This document shows positions 1 through 7,957 of a stretch of DNA of 64,000 bases, piece after piece. The position numbers were made by a program, and so were the translations under genes. Origin of the DNA: a bacterium. GTDB lineage: Bacteria; Zixibacteria; MSB-5A5; GN15; FEB-12. The DNA lies in NCBI GenBank assembly GCA_020444475.1, contig JAHLKV010000001.1, positions 248,001 to 312,000 of the forward strand, in the 5' to 3' direction. The notes beneath the pieces were generated by a model. It was not told the DNA's origin. It made no database searches and saw only the letters and a program-made list of their open reading frames with translations. The stretch's first letter is position 1, and each line of letters begins with the position of its first letter.

Positions 1-1286
1 CGGTCAAGAAAGACGCCGACGGCAACAAGACCGACTTCAAGGCTATCAATATGGCGCCGCAGGCGCCGATCCGCGAGCAGGAGCGGGAAAACTTCCGCTT
101 CTTCGTGGACGAGCTGCCAGAGACCGATCCGAGCATTTACAAACCGACCACGCCCAAGGGCTCGCAGTTCGTTCGTCCGCTGTTTGAGTTCTCCGGCGCC
201 TGCGCCGGCTGCGGTGAGACACCGTACATCAAGCTGATGACCCAGTTGTTTGGCGACCGTGCCCTGTGCGCCAACGCCACCGGCTGCAGCTCCATCTACG
301 GCGGCAACCTGCCCACCACTCCCTACTGTCAGCGTTCCGACGGTCGCGGGCCGGCCTGGTCCAACTCGCTGTTCGAAGACAACGCTGAGTTCGGGTTTGG
401 TATGCGTCTGACGGCCGACAAGCTCACCGAATACGCTCGCGAACTGGTCAAGGAACTGGTTCCGGACATGTACGATGAGATCGTCAACGCCGACATGACC
501 GAGCAGGCCGGGATTGAGAAACAGCGCGAACGCGTTACGATTCTGAAGAAGAAACTGGAATCGATGAACGGCAACGAGAAGGTAGCGGCACTCAAGAGCG
601 TCGCCGACTTCCTCGTCCGCAAGTCGGTCTGGATTATCGGCGGTGACGGCTGGGCCTACGATATCGGTTTCGGCGGTCTGGACCACGTGCTGGCTTCGGG
701 CATGGACGTCAACGTCCTGGTGCTCGACACCGAGGTCTACTCCAATACCGGCGGCCAGATGTCGAAAGCCACCCCGCGTGGTTCCACGGCGCAGTTTGCC
801 GCTGCCGGCAAGCCGCTGGGTAAAAAGGACCTGGGCCTGATGATGATGTCCTACGGCAACGTCTATGTCGCCCAGATCGCGATTGGCTCCAGCCATAACC
901 AGGCGGTGAAGGCGATGGCGGAAGCGGAGGCGTATCCGGGACCGTCGCTGCTGATCTGCTACGGTCACTGTATCGCTCACGGTATCGACATGTCAAAGGG
1001 TATGGCCCATGAGGACCTGGCGGTCAAGAGCGGACACTGGCTGCTCTATCGCTACAACCCGGCGCTTATCGATCAGGGCAAAAACCCGCTGATTCTCGAC
1101 AGCAAGGAGCCCTCGATCCCGCTCGAGGAGTACGTCTACGCCGAGAACCGGTTCCGGACCCTCAAGGCCCAGGATCCGGAAAGAGCCGGGATGCTGCTCG
1201 AACTGGGCAAGCAGGACTGCAAACGCCGCTGGAATCTCTACAGCCAGCTGGCGGGCATGGACTACACGAAACTTGCCGGCAAGTAA
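1..1286 (+). CDS. nifJ: pyruvate:ferredoxin oxidoreductase, C-terminal part (5' partial)
   Basis: The window opens inside this gene; the frame is open from base 3 and stops with TAA at 1284-1286. About 427 residues of an approximately 1190-residue homodimeric PFOR are present, covering the TPP-binding C-terminal domain. The enzyme oxidatively decarboxylates pyruvate to acetyl-CoA and reduces ferredoxin in the cytosol. Visible family features are SGACAGCGETPY and ATGCSS, which carry three proximal [4Fe-4S] cysteines, YGHCIAHG with the fourth, and the TPP motif GDGWAYDIGFGG followed by NTGGQ. The stretch FKAINMAPQ is typical of the region before this domain. A strong hairpin terminator follows 34 bases after the stop, so transcription ends here. 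The N-terminal domains and the ferredoxin-like insert lie outside the window. Confidence 0.95.
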   Translation, partial: VKKDADGNKTDFKAINMAPQAPIREQERENFRFFVDELPETDPSIYKPTTPKGSQFVRPLFEFSGACAGCGETPYIKLMTQLFGDRALCANATGCSSIYGGNLPTTPYCQRSDGRGPAWSNSLFEDNAEFGFGMRLTADKLTEYARELVKELVPDMYDEIVNADMTEQAGIEKQRERVTILKKKLESMNGNEKVAALKSVADFLVRKSVWIIGGDGWAYDIGFGGLDHVLASGMDVNVLVLDTEVYSNTGGQMSKATPRGSTAQFAAAGKPLGKKDLGLMMMSYGNVYVAQIAIGSSHNQAVKAMAEAEAYPGPSLLICYGHCIAHGIDMSKGMAHEDLAVKSGHWLLYRYNPALIDQGKNPLILDSKEPSIPLEEYVYAENRFRTLKAQDPERAGMLLELGKQDCKRRWNLYSQLAGMDYTKLAGK

Positions 1287-1320
1287 CCGGTAGTCTCAGC
1301 TACTCTTACGCACCTTCCAC

Positions 1321-1348
1321 GGGGCGGGCTTTCCCGCCCCGTTTTTTT
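1321..1348 (+). terminator. rho-independent terminator after nifJ
   Basis: Eight-base-pair all-GC stem (GGGGCGGG/CCCGCCCC, 1321-1328 and 1333-1340) with a four-base loop, followed by GTTTTTTT. It sits 34 bases past the nifJ stop. Confidence 0.9.
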
Positions 1349-1441
1349 GTGGAGATCGGGCCCAATTTCCCGTCAAGCGAGCCCGCCGGAATTCCGATAA
1401 ACCTATAGAACAAGGGCAAAAAACATCTCCGAGGAGGAAAT

Positions 1442-2293
1442 ATGCGTTTCGCGAAGTTGTTTCTCGTCAGCGCGCTGATTCTGGCTATAGCCGCGCCGGT
1501 TGTCTATTCTCAGGAAACCGAGCAGGATATTATCAACCGCTACCTGCAGAAGACCGAAAAGAAGCACGTATCCAAGCTGGGTTGGGCGTCGCTGCACTTC
1601 ACCGGTAACCGGATTAATCGCCACAACGACTACAATGATTTCGCCACCAACATCTCGACCTCGCTCGAGGGCGGCGAAGTTGCCTGGCTGGATCAGGCCT
1701 TCTCGTTCGGCGCCGATTTCGGTGTCGTTTTCAAGAACAAGTACGCCTGGTTCCTGGGCGGCGAGTATTGGCTGAAACAGGGTACGAGCCTGTCCGGTGA
1801 TTTCACCTATACACCGGCCGGCGGCACCCCGACAATAATCACCGATCCGACCAGTGAAGTCACGGTCTACGGCGCCTACACCGGGTTCCAGTACTACCTG
1901 ATGAATCCGCCGACGACGGAAAACCTGTTGACCAAGCTTTGTGTCCGCGTGAACGCATCGGTCGGATTCTACGGCGTCTCCTGGGATCTCTTCCCGGAAT
2001 ACCAGAATCTGAACCTGTCGACCTCGACGTCGGTGCAGGGCAATGAGAAGTTCGCCGGGACGGCTCCCGCCTTCTCGATCGGCGCCGGTGTTGATTATCC
2101 GGTCAACTTCTGGAACATGGCGGTCGGTATCGACATGAGCTATCTCTACCTGAACTTCAACAATGTTGCGTGGTATAATGCTCAGGACGAAGAAATCGTC
2201 GCCACCTACGACAACACCGAGGATGGTCGGGTCGATCTGGCGCTGTCGGGTATCCGCGGCAAGATCGAATTGAAGCGCTATTTCAGCTGGTAG
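1442..2293 (+). CDS. secreted protein, probable outer-membrane beta-barrel
   Basis: 283 residues. The start is supported by GAGGAGG six bases before the ATG. A Sec signal peptide covers about residues 1-24 (basic MRFAK, then a hydrophobic core, then VYSQ). The rest is rich in alternating polar and aromatic residues, with repeated Tyr/Trp/Phe at strand ends, and the protein finishes in ELKRYFSW. A C-terminal aromatic residue is the usual signal for the BAM barrel-assembly machinery. I recognise no specific family. It lies alone between the nifJ terminator and a separate propeller gene. Function unknown; a porin-like or structural outer-membrane role is inferred only from composition. Confidence 0.7.
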   Translation: MRFAKLFLVSALILAIAAPVVYSQETEQDIINRYLQKTEKKHVSKLGWASLHFTGNRINRHNDYNDFATNISTSLEGGEVAWLDQAFSFGADFGVVFKNKYAWFLGGEYWLKQGTSLSGDFTYTPAGGTPTIITDPTSEVTVYGAYTGFQYYLMNPPTTENLLTKLCVRVNASVGFYGVSWDLFPEYQNLNLSTSTSVQGNEKFAGTAPAFSIGAGVDYPVNFWNMAVGIDMSYLYLNFNNVAWYNAQDEEIVATYDNTEDGRVDLALSGIRGKIELKRYFSW

Positions 2294-2386
2294 CAGATGC
2301 GCATACTTCACCGTCCGATCCTTGACCGGGCGACATCAATCGAATATCTTGGCGGAAATCACTGACGCCAACAACGGAGAAGTATT

Positions 2387-3415
2387 GTGCGCATAACGAG
2401 ACACACTCGGCTTACGATTCGTATTGCCCTTGTTCTGACATTGGTATTTGCCTCGACGGGAGTGATCTCCGCCCAGGAGACCCTCCCCGCCGAGCTGGCC
2501 GGGAAGATCGGCCAGCCGACCGGTCAGATTGCCTTCAACCGGGGAGGCAATGTCTGGGTAATGAACGCCGACGGCTCCCAGCAGCAGATGGTGAGCGAAG
2601 TCACCAACGCTGACGGGCGCATGAGCTTCTCCCCCGACAACCGCAAAATCGTATTCACTCGAAGCGGTCAGGTCGACCTCAAGGGCCCCGATATGCTCGG
2701 CGGCCGCCACAAGGTGTACGATCTGTTTCTGGCGTATCTTGACTCGGTTGACAACGGCAACCGGATGTGGTGGCTTCGACTTACCGACGGTCTCGGCAGC
2801 CGGGACCCGGAATGGCAGCCCGACGGATCGATCATCTACACCAAGGACATGAACGCCAACCGGGTCGATGCGGATATGCCGAACTACCAGGTCGCTATCT
2901 GCGATGAGGACGGCGGTAACGTGCAGGTGCTCCGCAAGGACTGGCAGAACATGTCGGAGTTCCTGATGAACCCCAGCATGAACTCCAAGACCGGCGACAT
3001 CGCGTTCGTCCACTTCTTCGACCTCAAGCCGCAGGGACTCGCCGTGCTCAACCGCGACGGATTCATGGTGTCACTGGACAGCGTACGAGTGCTGTCGAGC
3101 AGCAACATGAGACGCGTCGCGCCGTCCTTTGCTCCCGACGGTAAGTGGCTGGCATATGTATTGAACGACATGACCAATCCAGGGATTTATATTGCAACTT
3201 CCGACCTGAGCAAGCACTACCTCGTCTGGTCACCGCCGGTCAATGTCTACCCCCATGCACTGGCGCCAAGCTTCTCCCCCGATTCCAAGTGGCTGACATT
3301 CGCGACCACCGATGGTTCGGTGTGGATCTGCGATATCACCGGGAATCAGGCTCGTCGGATCACCGTCCCCGGCAACGATCGCGCGCCGGCCTGGTCCAAC
3401 GCGCCGAAAAAGTGA
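2387..3415 (+). CDS. secreted TolB-like (PD40/WD40-like) beta-propeller protein
   Basis: 342 residues starting at a GTG; ACGGAGA ends seven bases upstream and no ATG lies in a better position. A signal peptide covers about residues 1-30 (RITRHTRLTIR then a hydrophobic run, cleavage near SAQE). The mature part has repeated PD40-type blades: VWVMNADGSQ, MSFSPDNRKIVF, PEWQPDGSIIYT, SFAPDGKWLAYV and SFSPDSKWLTFA. These match the propeller of TolB and of S9 peptidases, with no peptidase domain attached. A periplasmic scaffold or binding role is likely; the partner is not visible. A strong hairpin follows the stop. Confidence 0.8.
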   Translation: MRITRHTRLTIRIALVLTLVFASTGVISAQETLPAELAGKIGQPTGQIAFNRGGNVWVMNADGSQQQMVSEVTNADGRMSFSPDNRKIVFTRSGQVDLKGPDMLGGRHKVYDLFLAYLDSVDNGNRMWWLRLTDGLGSRDPEWQPDGSIIYTKDMNANRVDADMPNYQVAICDEDGGNVQVLRKDWQNMSEFLMNPSMNSKTGDIAFVHFFDLKPQGLAVLNRDGFMVSLDSVRVLSSSNMRRVAPSFAPDGKWLAYVLNDMTNPGIYIATSDLSKHYLVWSPPVNVYPHALAPSFSPDSKWLTFATTDGSVWICDITGNQARRITVPGNDRAPAWSNAPKK

Positions 3416-3442
3416 TAGCACACCTACAGCGATAGATAAGAA

Positions 3443-3470
3443 AAGACCGGCCACGCACGTGGCCGGTCTT
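3443..3470. terminator. bidirectional rho-independent terminator
   Basis: Perfect 12-bp stem (AAGACCGGCCAC with its complement) around a four-base GCAC loop. It lies between the convergent propeller gene and pepA. T-rich tracts occur on both sides (CTTCTTGTG on +, TTTTCTTATC on -). Confidence 0.85.
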
Positions 3471-3502
3471 CTTGTGTTCGTTAGATTGGGACATGGTAGT
3501 CA

Positions 3503-3687
3503 GTAGGGCAGGTCTGTCTTCAGACCTGCCGGAAGAGAATCACCACCCCATAGCCCGCCCGTCCATACGCCCTGTAGCCCACCCGTCTCGGGTGGGGGCC
3601 GAATACCGTGTGCCGGGCGAACCCGCAGGGCTGGTCCGCATTCGAACTCGCCGGACGATGGCAGGTCTGAAGACAGACCTGCCCTAC
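3503..3687. repeat. MITE-like palindromic element with 28-bp inverted termini
   Basis: The 28 bases at 3503-3530 are the exact reverse complement of 3660-3687. Each arm is itself nearly palindromic around GGTCTG...CAGACC. Between the arms is about 130 bp of GC-rich sequence with an inner hairpin CCCACCCGTCTCGGGTGGG. No open reading frame or transposase fits inside. The right arm ends four bases before the pepA stop codon. The structure suits a small non-autonomous mobile or REP-type element; I saw no second full copy in the window and could not confirm a target-site duplication. Confidence 0.75.
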
Positions 3688-3691
3688 GGCC

Positions 3692-5188
3692 TTACACCTT
3701 CTTCCAATTCGACAGCAACTCGGTCAGGAGCCGGACACCGAACCCCGAGGCCCCCTTGGGGGTGTAGGCCGTTCCCTTTGGTTCGAGGTCCATATAGGCG
3801 ATGTCGATATGCGCCCAGGGCCAGTCGCCGATAAAGTTTTCGAGAAACGCCGAAGCGGTCAGTGTCCCGGCCGGGCGGCCGCCCGAGTTCTGGAGGTCGG
3901 CGATATCGGACTTCATGGCATCGCGGAAGTCATCCCAGAGCGGCATCTCCCAGACTCGTTCGGCGGTGGAGTCAGAGGCGCCGCGAATGAGATTCATCAG
4001 ATTGGCATTGTTGCCGACGATCGGCGCTCCGGCATAGCCGAGAATGAACAGGCAGGCGCCGGTCAGCGTGGCGATATCGATCACCGCCTGCGGTTCAAAG
4101 TTGTTGGCATAATCGAGCGCATCGGCGAGAATCAGACGCCCTTCGGCGTCGGTGTTGATGATCTCGACCGTCTTGCCCTTGCGCATGGTGATGATATCAC
4201 CCGGCTTGACGGCGGTACCCGAGGGCAGGTTTTCGGTCATTGGAATCAAACCGACGATGTTGCGGGCGATTCCCAGTCTGGCCGCCGTGGCGATTGTCGC
4301 CACCACTACCGCTGACCCGGTCATGTCCTGCTTCATCTCGTGCATGTTGGCGGCAGGCTTCAGCGAGATACCTCCGGCGTCGAAGGTCACGCCCTTGCCG
4401 ACCAGTACGATCGGCTTCTGCTTATCCGAACGGCCCTTGTGCTCGAGAACCAGAAAGCGCGGCGGCTCGGCCGAGCCCTGAGAGACAGCCAGCAGCCCAC
4501 CCATCTTCTCTTTGGCGATGGCCTTTTCGTCGAGCACCTTGCACTCGAATCCGAATTCCTTCGCCAGCCGTCTGGCTTCTTCAGCGTATTTTTTCGGCGT
4601 GAGGTCGTTGGCCGGAGTGGCGGACAGACGGCGAGCCAGAATCTGTCCCTCGGCGATCACCCGTCCACGCTCAGCGGCGCCCTGGAGTTTCTTCACCGAC
4701 TGCTTCTGGTCGGTGAGAATCGTAAGCGACTGCAGCTTCAGATCAGCGACGTTTTCCTCGCCGGTCTTGTAGTTCAGCATCTTAAACGAGCCCAGCAGGT
4801 AGCCCTCCGCAATCGCTCCGGCGTTGGCGCTGTCGACATACGGCTTTTCGAGATAGACGGCCGCCGTCTCAACCGAGCGGATAGCTTTCATGCGCGAGGC
4901 ACGTCCCATAGCACGCCGGAATGAATCGGCGTTGATTTCTTTGGCCGCACCCAGACCGAGACAAATGACCCGACGGGCGACGAATCCCGACGGCCGGAAA
5001 AGAGCGACGCTTTCGCCCTCTTTGCCGCGGAACTCCTCGATATCGTACAACGATGTCAGGGTACCGTCGGTCGCGGCATCCAGGGCCTGCAGGGTCTTGT
5101 GGGTGATTTCCTCGAACGAAGGGACAAGAAGTACCAGAGTGTCAACCGCTGCTTCCTGTGGAGCACCGGCAGCAACCAGCAAGTTCAT
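3692..5188 (-). CDS. pepA: leucyl aminopeptidase (M17, cytosol aminopeptidase)
   Basis: 498 residues, the normal family length. The ATG is preceded by AAGGAGC. The enzyme removes N-terminal residues from peptides using two metal ions. The catalytic C-terminal domain starts near residue 170. It contains GKGVTFDAGGISLKP with the metal-binding Lys and Asp, the MKQDMTGSA segment, and the M17 signature NTDAEGRLILADAL with metal ligands and the catalytic Arg. The N-terminal macro-like domain is more variable, as usual. Its 3' end abuts the palindromic element at 3503-3687. No operon partner is obvious; aroC is 104 bp away on its 5' side. Confidence 0.95.
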   Translation of the reverse strand: MNLLVAAGAPQEAAVDTLVLLVPSFEEITHKTLQALDAATDGTLTSLYDIEEFRGKEGESVALFRPSGFVARRVICLGLGAAKEINADSFRRAMGRASRMKAIRSVETAAVYLEKPYVDSANAGAIAEGYLLGSFKMLNYKTGEENVADLKLQSLTILTDQKQSVKKLQGAAERGRVIAEGQILARRLSATPANDLTPKKYAEEARRLAKEFGFECKVLDEKAIAKEKMGGLLAVSQGSAEPPRFLVLEHKGRSDKQKPIVLVGKGVTFDAGGISLKPAANMHEMKQDMTGSAVVVATIATAARLGIARNIVGLIPMTENLPSGTAVKPGDIITMRKGKTVEIINTDAEGRLILADALDYANNFEPQAVIDIATLTGACLFILGYAGAPIVGNNANLMNLIRGASDSTAERVWEMPLWDDFRDAMKSDIADLQNSGGRPAGTLTASAFLENFIGDWPWAHIDIAYMDLEPKGTAYTPKGASGFGVRLLTELLSNWKKV

Positions 5189-5292
5189 AGCTGCTCCTTA
5201 TGTTGTAACACGAATCTGTAAGCTGTTACAACGTAGGCAGGAAGACATAACGATGCAACTAATTTTGCCGAAGGGCCAGCGGTGCGAAAAGA

Positions 5293-6495
5293 TCAGTACT
5301 CGGTATCGAGGAACGACCGGTAGTTGCGTTCGATCTCGGCCAGATTGTCCGACCCGAATTTCGACAGGAACTCATCGGCCAGCTCAATCGCGGTGACCGC
5401 TTCGCCGATAACCCCAACCGCCGGCACCACACAGTTGTCGGTGCGCTCCACCATCGCCTCAGCCGGCTCCTTGCTGACGACATCAACGGTTCGAAGAGGC
5501 CGGTTCAGTGTCGAGATAGGCTTGACCGCGACCCGAAGGATCAGCGCTTCACCGGTCGTGATGCCTCCCTCGATTCCGCCCGCCCGGTTGGTTTTGCGTA
5601 CGAAGCGTTTCTTTTTCGGATCACCGTCGGGATGGTAGAACAACTCGTCGTGGACCTCGGAGCCGAGCATAGACGCCGCTTCGAATCCGATTCCTATCTC
5701 AGCAGCTTTCGCCGACGGAATCGACATAAGGGCGCCGACCAATCGGGAGTCGAGGCGGTGCTTTCCCTGCGAGTAGCCGCCGAGACCAACGGGGAGGCCG
5801 ACCACGATTACCTCGGCAATGCCGCCGAGCGAATCGCGGCTCTTTTTTGCCGCGCGGATAGCCTCGATCATCTTCGCTTCAACATCAGGGACGACACAAC
5901 GCACCTCGGAGGCTTCGGATAACTCGACGATCCTCTCGATGTTGTCGAGCGAGTAGGCGGCGCGGTCGAGTTTCACGGATCCGATCTGCACCACATGCGA
6001 CGCGAACCGAATATCGAAGTGCTCCAGCAACTGCCGACAGATCGAGCCGACCGCGACACGGGCCGCGGTTTCTCTGGCCGAGGCGCGTTCGAGCACGTTT
6101 CGCAGATCGTGGTGATCGTATTTGATACCGCCAGAGAGGTCGGCGTGGCCGGGGCGAGGGCGGGTTGTCTGGTGCGCGAGTTTCTGTTCGCGAAGATGCA
6201 GTTCATCGGGGAGCTTCTTGAACGGGTCCATGATGTTGACCCAGTTCTCCCAGTCGCGATTCTTGATGATCAGCGTTACGGGGCTGCCCAGGGTCCTGCC
6301 GTGGCGGACGCCGGAGACGACCTCGACCGCATCGGTCTCGATCTTCATCCGTCCTCCCCGGCCATACCCCTTCTGGCGGCGCGCCATCTGAAAGGCGAGA
6401 TGTTCCGGGTCTATCGGCAGCCCGGCCGGGAGACCGTCGATAATCGCGGTCAACTGCGGACCGTGGGATTCTCCCGACGTCAGGTAGGTAATCAT
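5293..6495 (-). CDS. aroC: chorismate synthase
   Basis: 400 residues. It converts 5-enolpyruvylshikimate-3-phosphate to chorismate with reduced FMN, the last step of the shikimate pathway. I start it at the ATG giving MITYLTSGESHGP, where the family begins. A GTG 16 codons upstream (6543) overlaps the stop of the HDOD gene as GTGA and is an alternative. Family motifs include RPGHADLSGGIKYDH, ERASARETAARVAVG and the C-terminal half with GGIEGGITTGEALILR. The gene is the last of the miaB-kinase-HDOD-aroC run on this strand, and translational coupling to the HDOD gene is possible. Confidence 0.95.
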   Translation of the reverse strand: MITYLTSGESHGPQLTAIIDGLPAGLPIDPEHLAFQMARRQKGYGRGGRMKIETDAVEVVSGVRHGRTLGSPVTLIIKNRDWENWVNIMDPFKKLPDELHLREQKLAHQTTRPRPGHADLSGGIKYDHHDLRNVLERASARETAARVAVGSICRQLLEHFDIRFASHVVQIGSVKLDRAAYSLDNIERIVELSEASEVRCVVPDVEAKMIEAIRAAKKSRDSLGGIAEVIVVGLPVGLGGYSQGKHRLDSRLVGALMSIPSAKAAEIGIGFEAASMLGSEVHDELFYHPDGDPKKKRFVRKTNRAGGIEGGITTGEALILRVAVKPISTLNRPLRTVDVVSKEPAEAMVERTDNCVVPAVGVIGEAVTAIELADEFLSKFGSDNLAEIERNYRSFLDTEY

Positions 6496-6539
6496 GATGC
6501 GATGGTACGGAAATGCCTGCCTTCGCGCAAGCCGGAGTG

Positions 6540-7871
6540 TCACACGGTGTGGACGTCGGCCGCTTCCTCCGGCAGCACGAGATCGGACTCCTCGTCCATT
6601 TTCGCCATTCTCCTGGCTATCCGTTCATCGAGATTCATCGCCTGCGACATGTCGTAGAATTTGACCTCGTCGATAGGCGATATCTCCTTGATCTCCAGCA
6701 GTACCGCTTTGATCTTCCGGACGGCATTTTCGATCACATCGAGGGTGAGCGGCATTTTGTCCAGCAGCTTGTCGTTGTCGCCGCTTTCCAGCCACTTGCG
6801 CATGATCTGCGCGCGGCCGTAGACGGCCATGGTGGCGTTGTTCAAGTAGTGAGACATGGTGGCGATGGCGATGTTCTTGGACAGAATGGCGCCTCTCGCC
6901 CGCTCCTCGTGAAGCAGTTTCGCCGAGAGCTCCTGCCGCTCCTTGAAGAGATTCTCGACCATCAGATACGTACGCCAGATTTCCTTGTTGGCCCGGGTAA
7001 TGACTTCTTCGATCGATCCGATGTCGATCGCAAGGTACTCGGCGATGCGAAGGGTGTCGCTCATGAGTGACGATGATATCTCGTCAACCGTTTCCTTCTC
7101 CAGTTCCAAAGCGTCGGCCACCACATTCACCCGGGTGATACGATCCTCCATGTCAGCCTCGAAGGTCGAGACCGCATCGGGGGCCAGGAGACTGGCCAGT
7201 CGAAGGCAATTCTGGAGGACTCCGCCGCCGGCGACATTGCTGAACGAATGGTGATCGCGTACCGCTTGGATCATCTCCCTGGGAAGGTTCCAACGAGTGC
7301 AGAGCTGAAATCCGATCTCGGTGTGATCAATCCCGAACACTTCCTGTTCGGCGTCCAGCAGATTTACGGCCTTGACCTGATGCTTGATGATCCGACGGTA
7401 TTCACCGGGATAATGATGAATGAAGAACAGGATCCCCACATGGTGGAGCAGTCCGGAGATGAACGCAACATCGGGCGCTTTGTAGCCGACTTCCTTGGCG
7501 ATCTTCTCCGCCCCGGCCGCGACCGTCAGGACCGACGAAAAGAAATTTTTGACATTGAGTCCCGATGACTTTTCGAGTATCGACGGATTGAGAATCGATG
7601 ACGACAGGGCGAGGCATTTCACCGTAGTGGAACCGAGCACCTGGATCGCCTGGCCTACGTTTCTGATATCGGTGAGTCGGTGATAGAACGGCGAGTTTGC
7701 CAGCTGCAGGATTCGAGCGGTCAGGGAGGAATCCTTGAGGATGATCCTGGCCAGCGCATCGTTTGAGAAATCCGGTTTGTCCATCTCCCCCAGAATCTCT
7801 GAAATGGCCTGCGGCATCGAGAGCAGGTCCTGACTCTTCTGAATCTGGTCTAAAATTGTCAACTTATCCAT
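6540..7871 (-). CDS. HDOD-domain protein with a C-terminal histidine-kinase-like H-box
   Basis: 443 residues. Residues about 10-210 form an HDOD domain: ILKDSSLTARILQLANSPFYH, a pattern of HD-type residues, and FISGLLHHVGILFFIHHYP. HDOD proteins act as signalling scaffolds and often lack the metal-binding HD pair. Residues about 325-400 resemble a dimerisation/phosphotransfer (DHp) domain. The stretch MSHYLNNATMAVYGRAQIM matches the kinase H-box pattern with a conserved His, and helical sequence follows, but no ATP-binding domain comes after it. Upstream on the same strand is a hybrid sensor protein that has a receiver and an altered H-box. Inference: this protein may supply or accept the phosphoryl group in trans. 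Annotation as HDOD is firm; the H-box reading is moderate. Confidence 0.8.
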   Translation of the reverse strand: MDKLTILDQIQKSQDLLSMPQAISEILGEMDKPDFSNDALARIILKDSSLTARILQLANSPFYHRLTDIRNVGQAIQVLGSTTVKCLALSSSILNPSILEKSSGLNVKNFFSSVLTVAAGAEKIAKEVGYKAPDVAFISGLLHHVGILFFIHHYPGEYRRIIKHQVKAVNLLDAEQEVFGIDHTEIGFQLCTRWNLPREMIQAVRDHHSFSNVAGGGVLQNCLRLASLLAPDAVSTFEADMEDRITRVNVVADALELEKETVDEISSSLMSDTLRIAEYLAIDIGSIEEVITRANKEIWRTYLMVENLFKERQELSAKLLHEERARGAILSKNIAIATMSHYLNNATMAVYGRAQIMRKWLESGDNDKLLDKMPLTLDVIENAVRKIKAVLLEIKEISPIDEVKFYDMSQAMNLDERIARRMAKMDEESDLVLPEEAADVHTV

Positions 7872-7957
7872 ATGAACCCCATCCTTGTCGCTTATATCGA
7901 ATTGTCGGCGGATGGGGAGAAATGCCTTACGGAAGTGTGGCCGGATTTTGTCGATAA

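Noticed and set aside
6496..6543. GTG start giving a 16-residue longer chorismate synthase
   Set aside because: Family proteins begin at the MITYLTSGESHG region; kept only as an alternative because it overlaps the upstream stop as GTGA.
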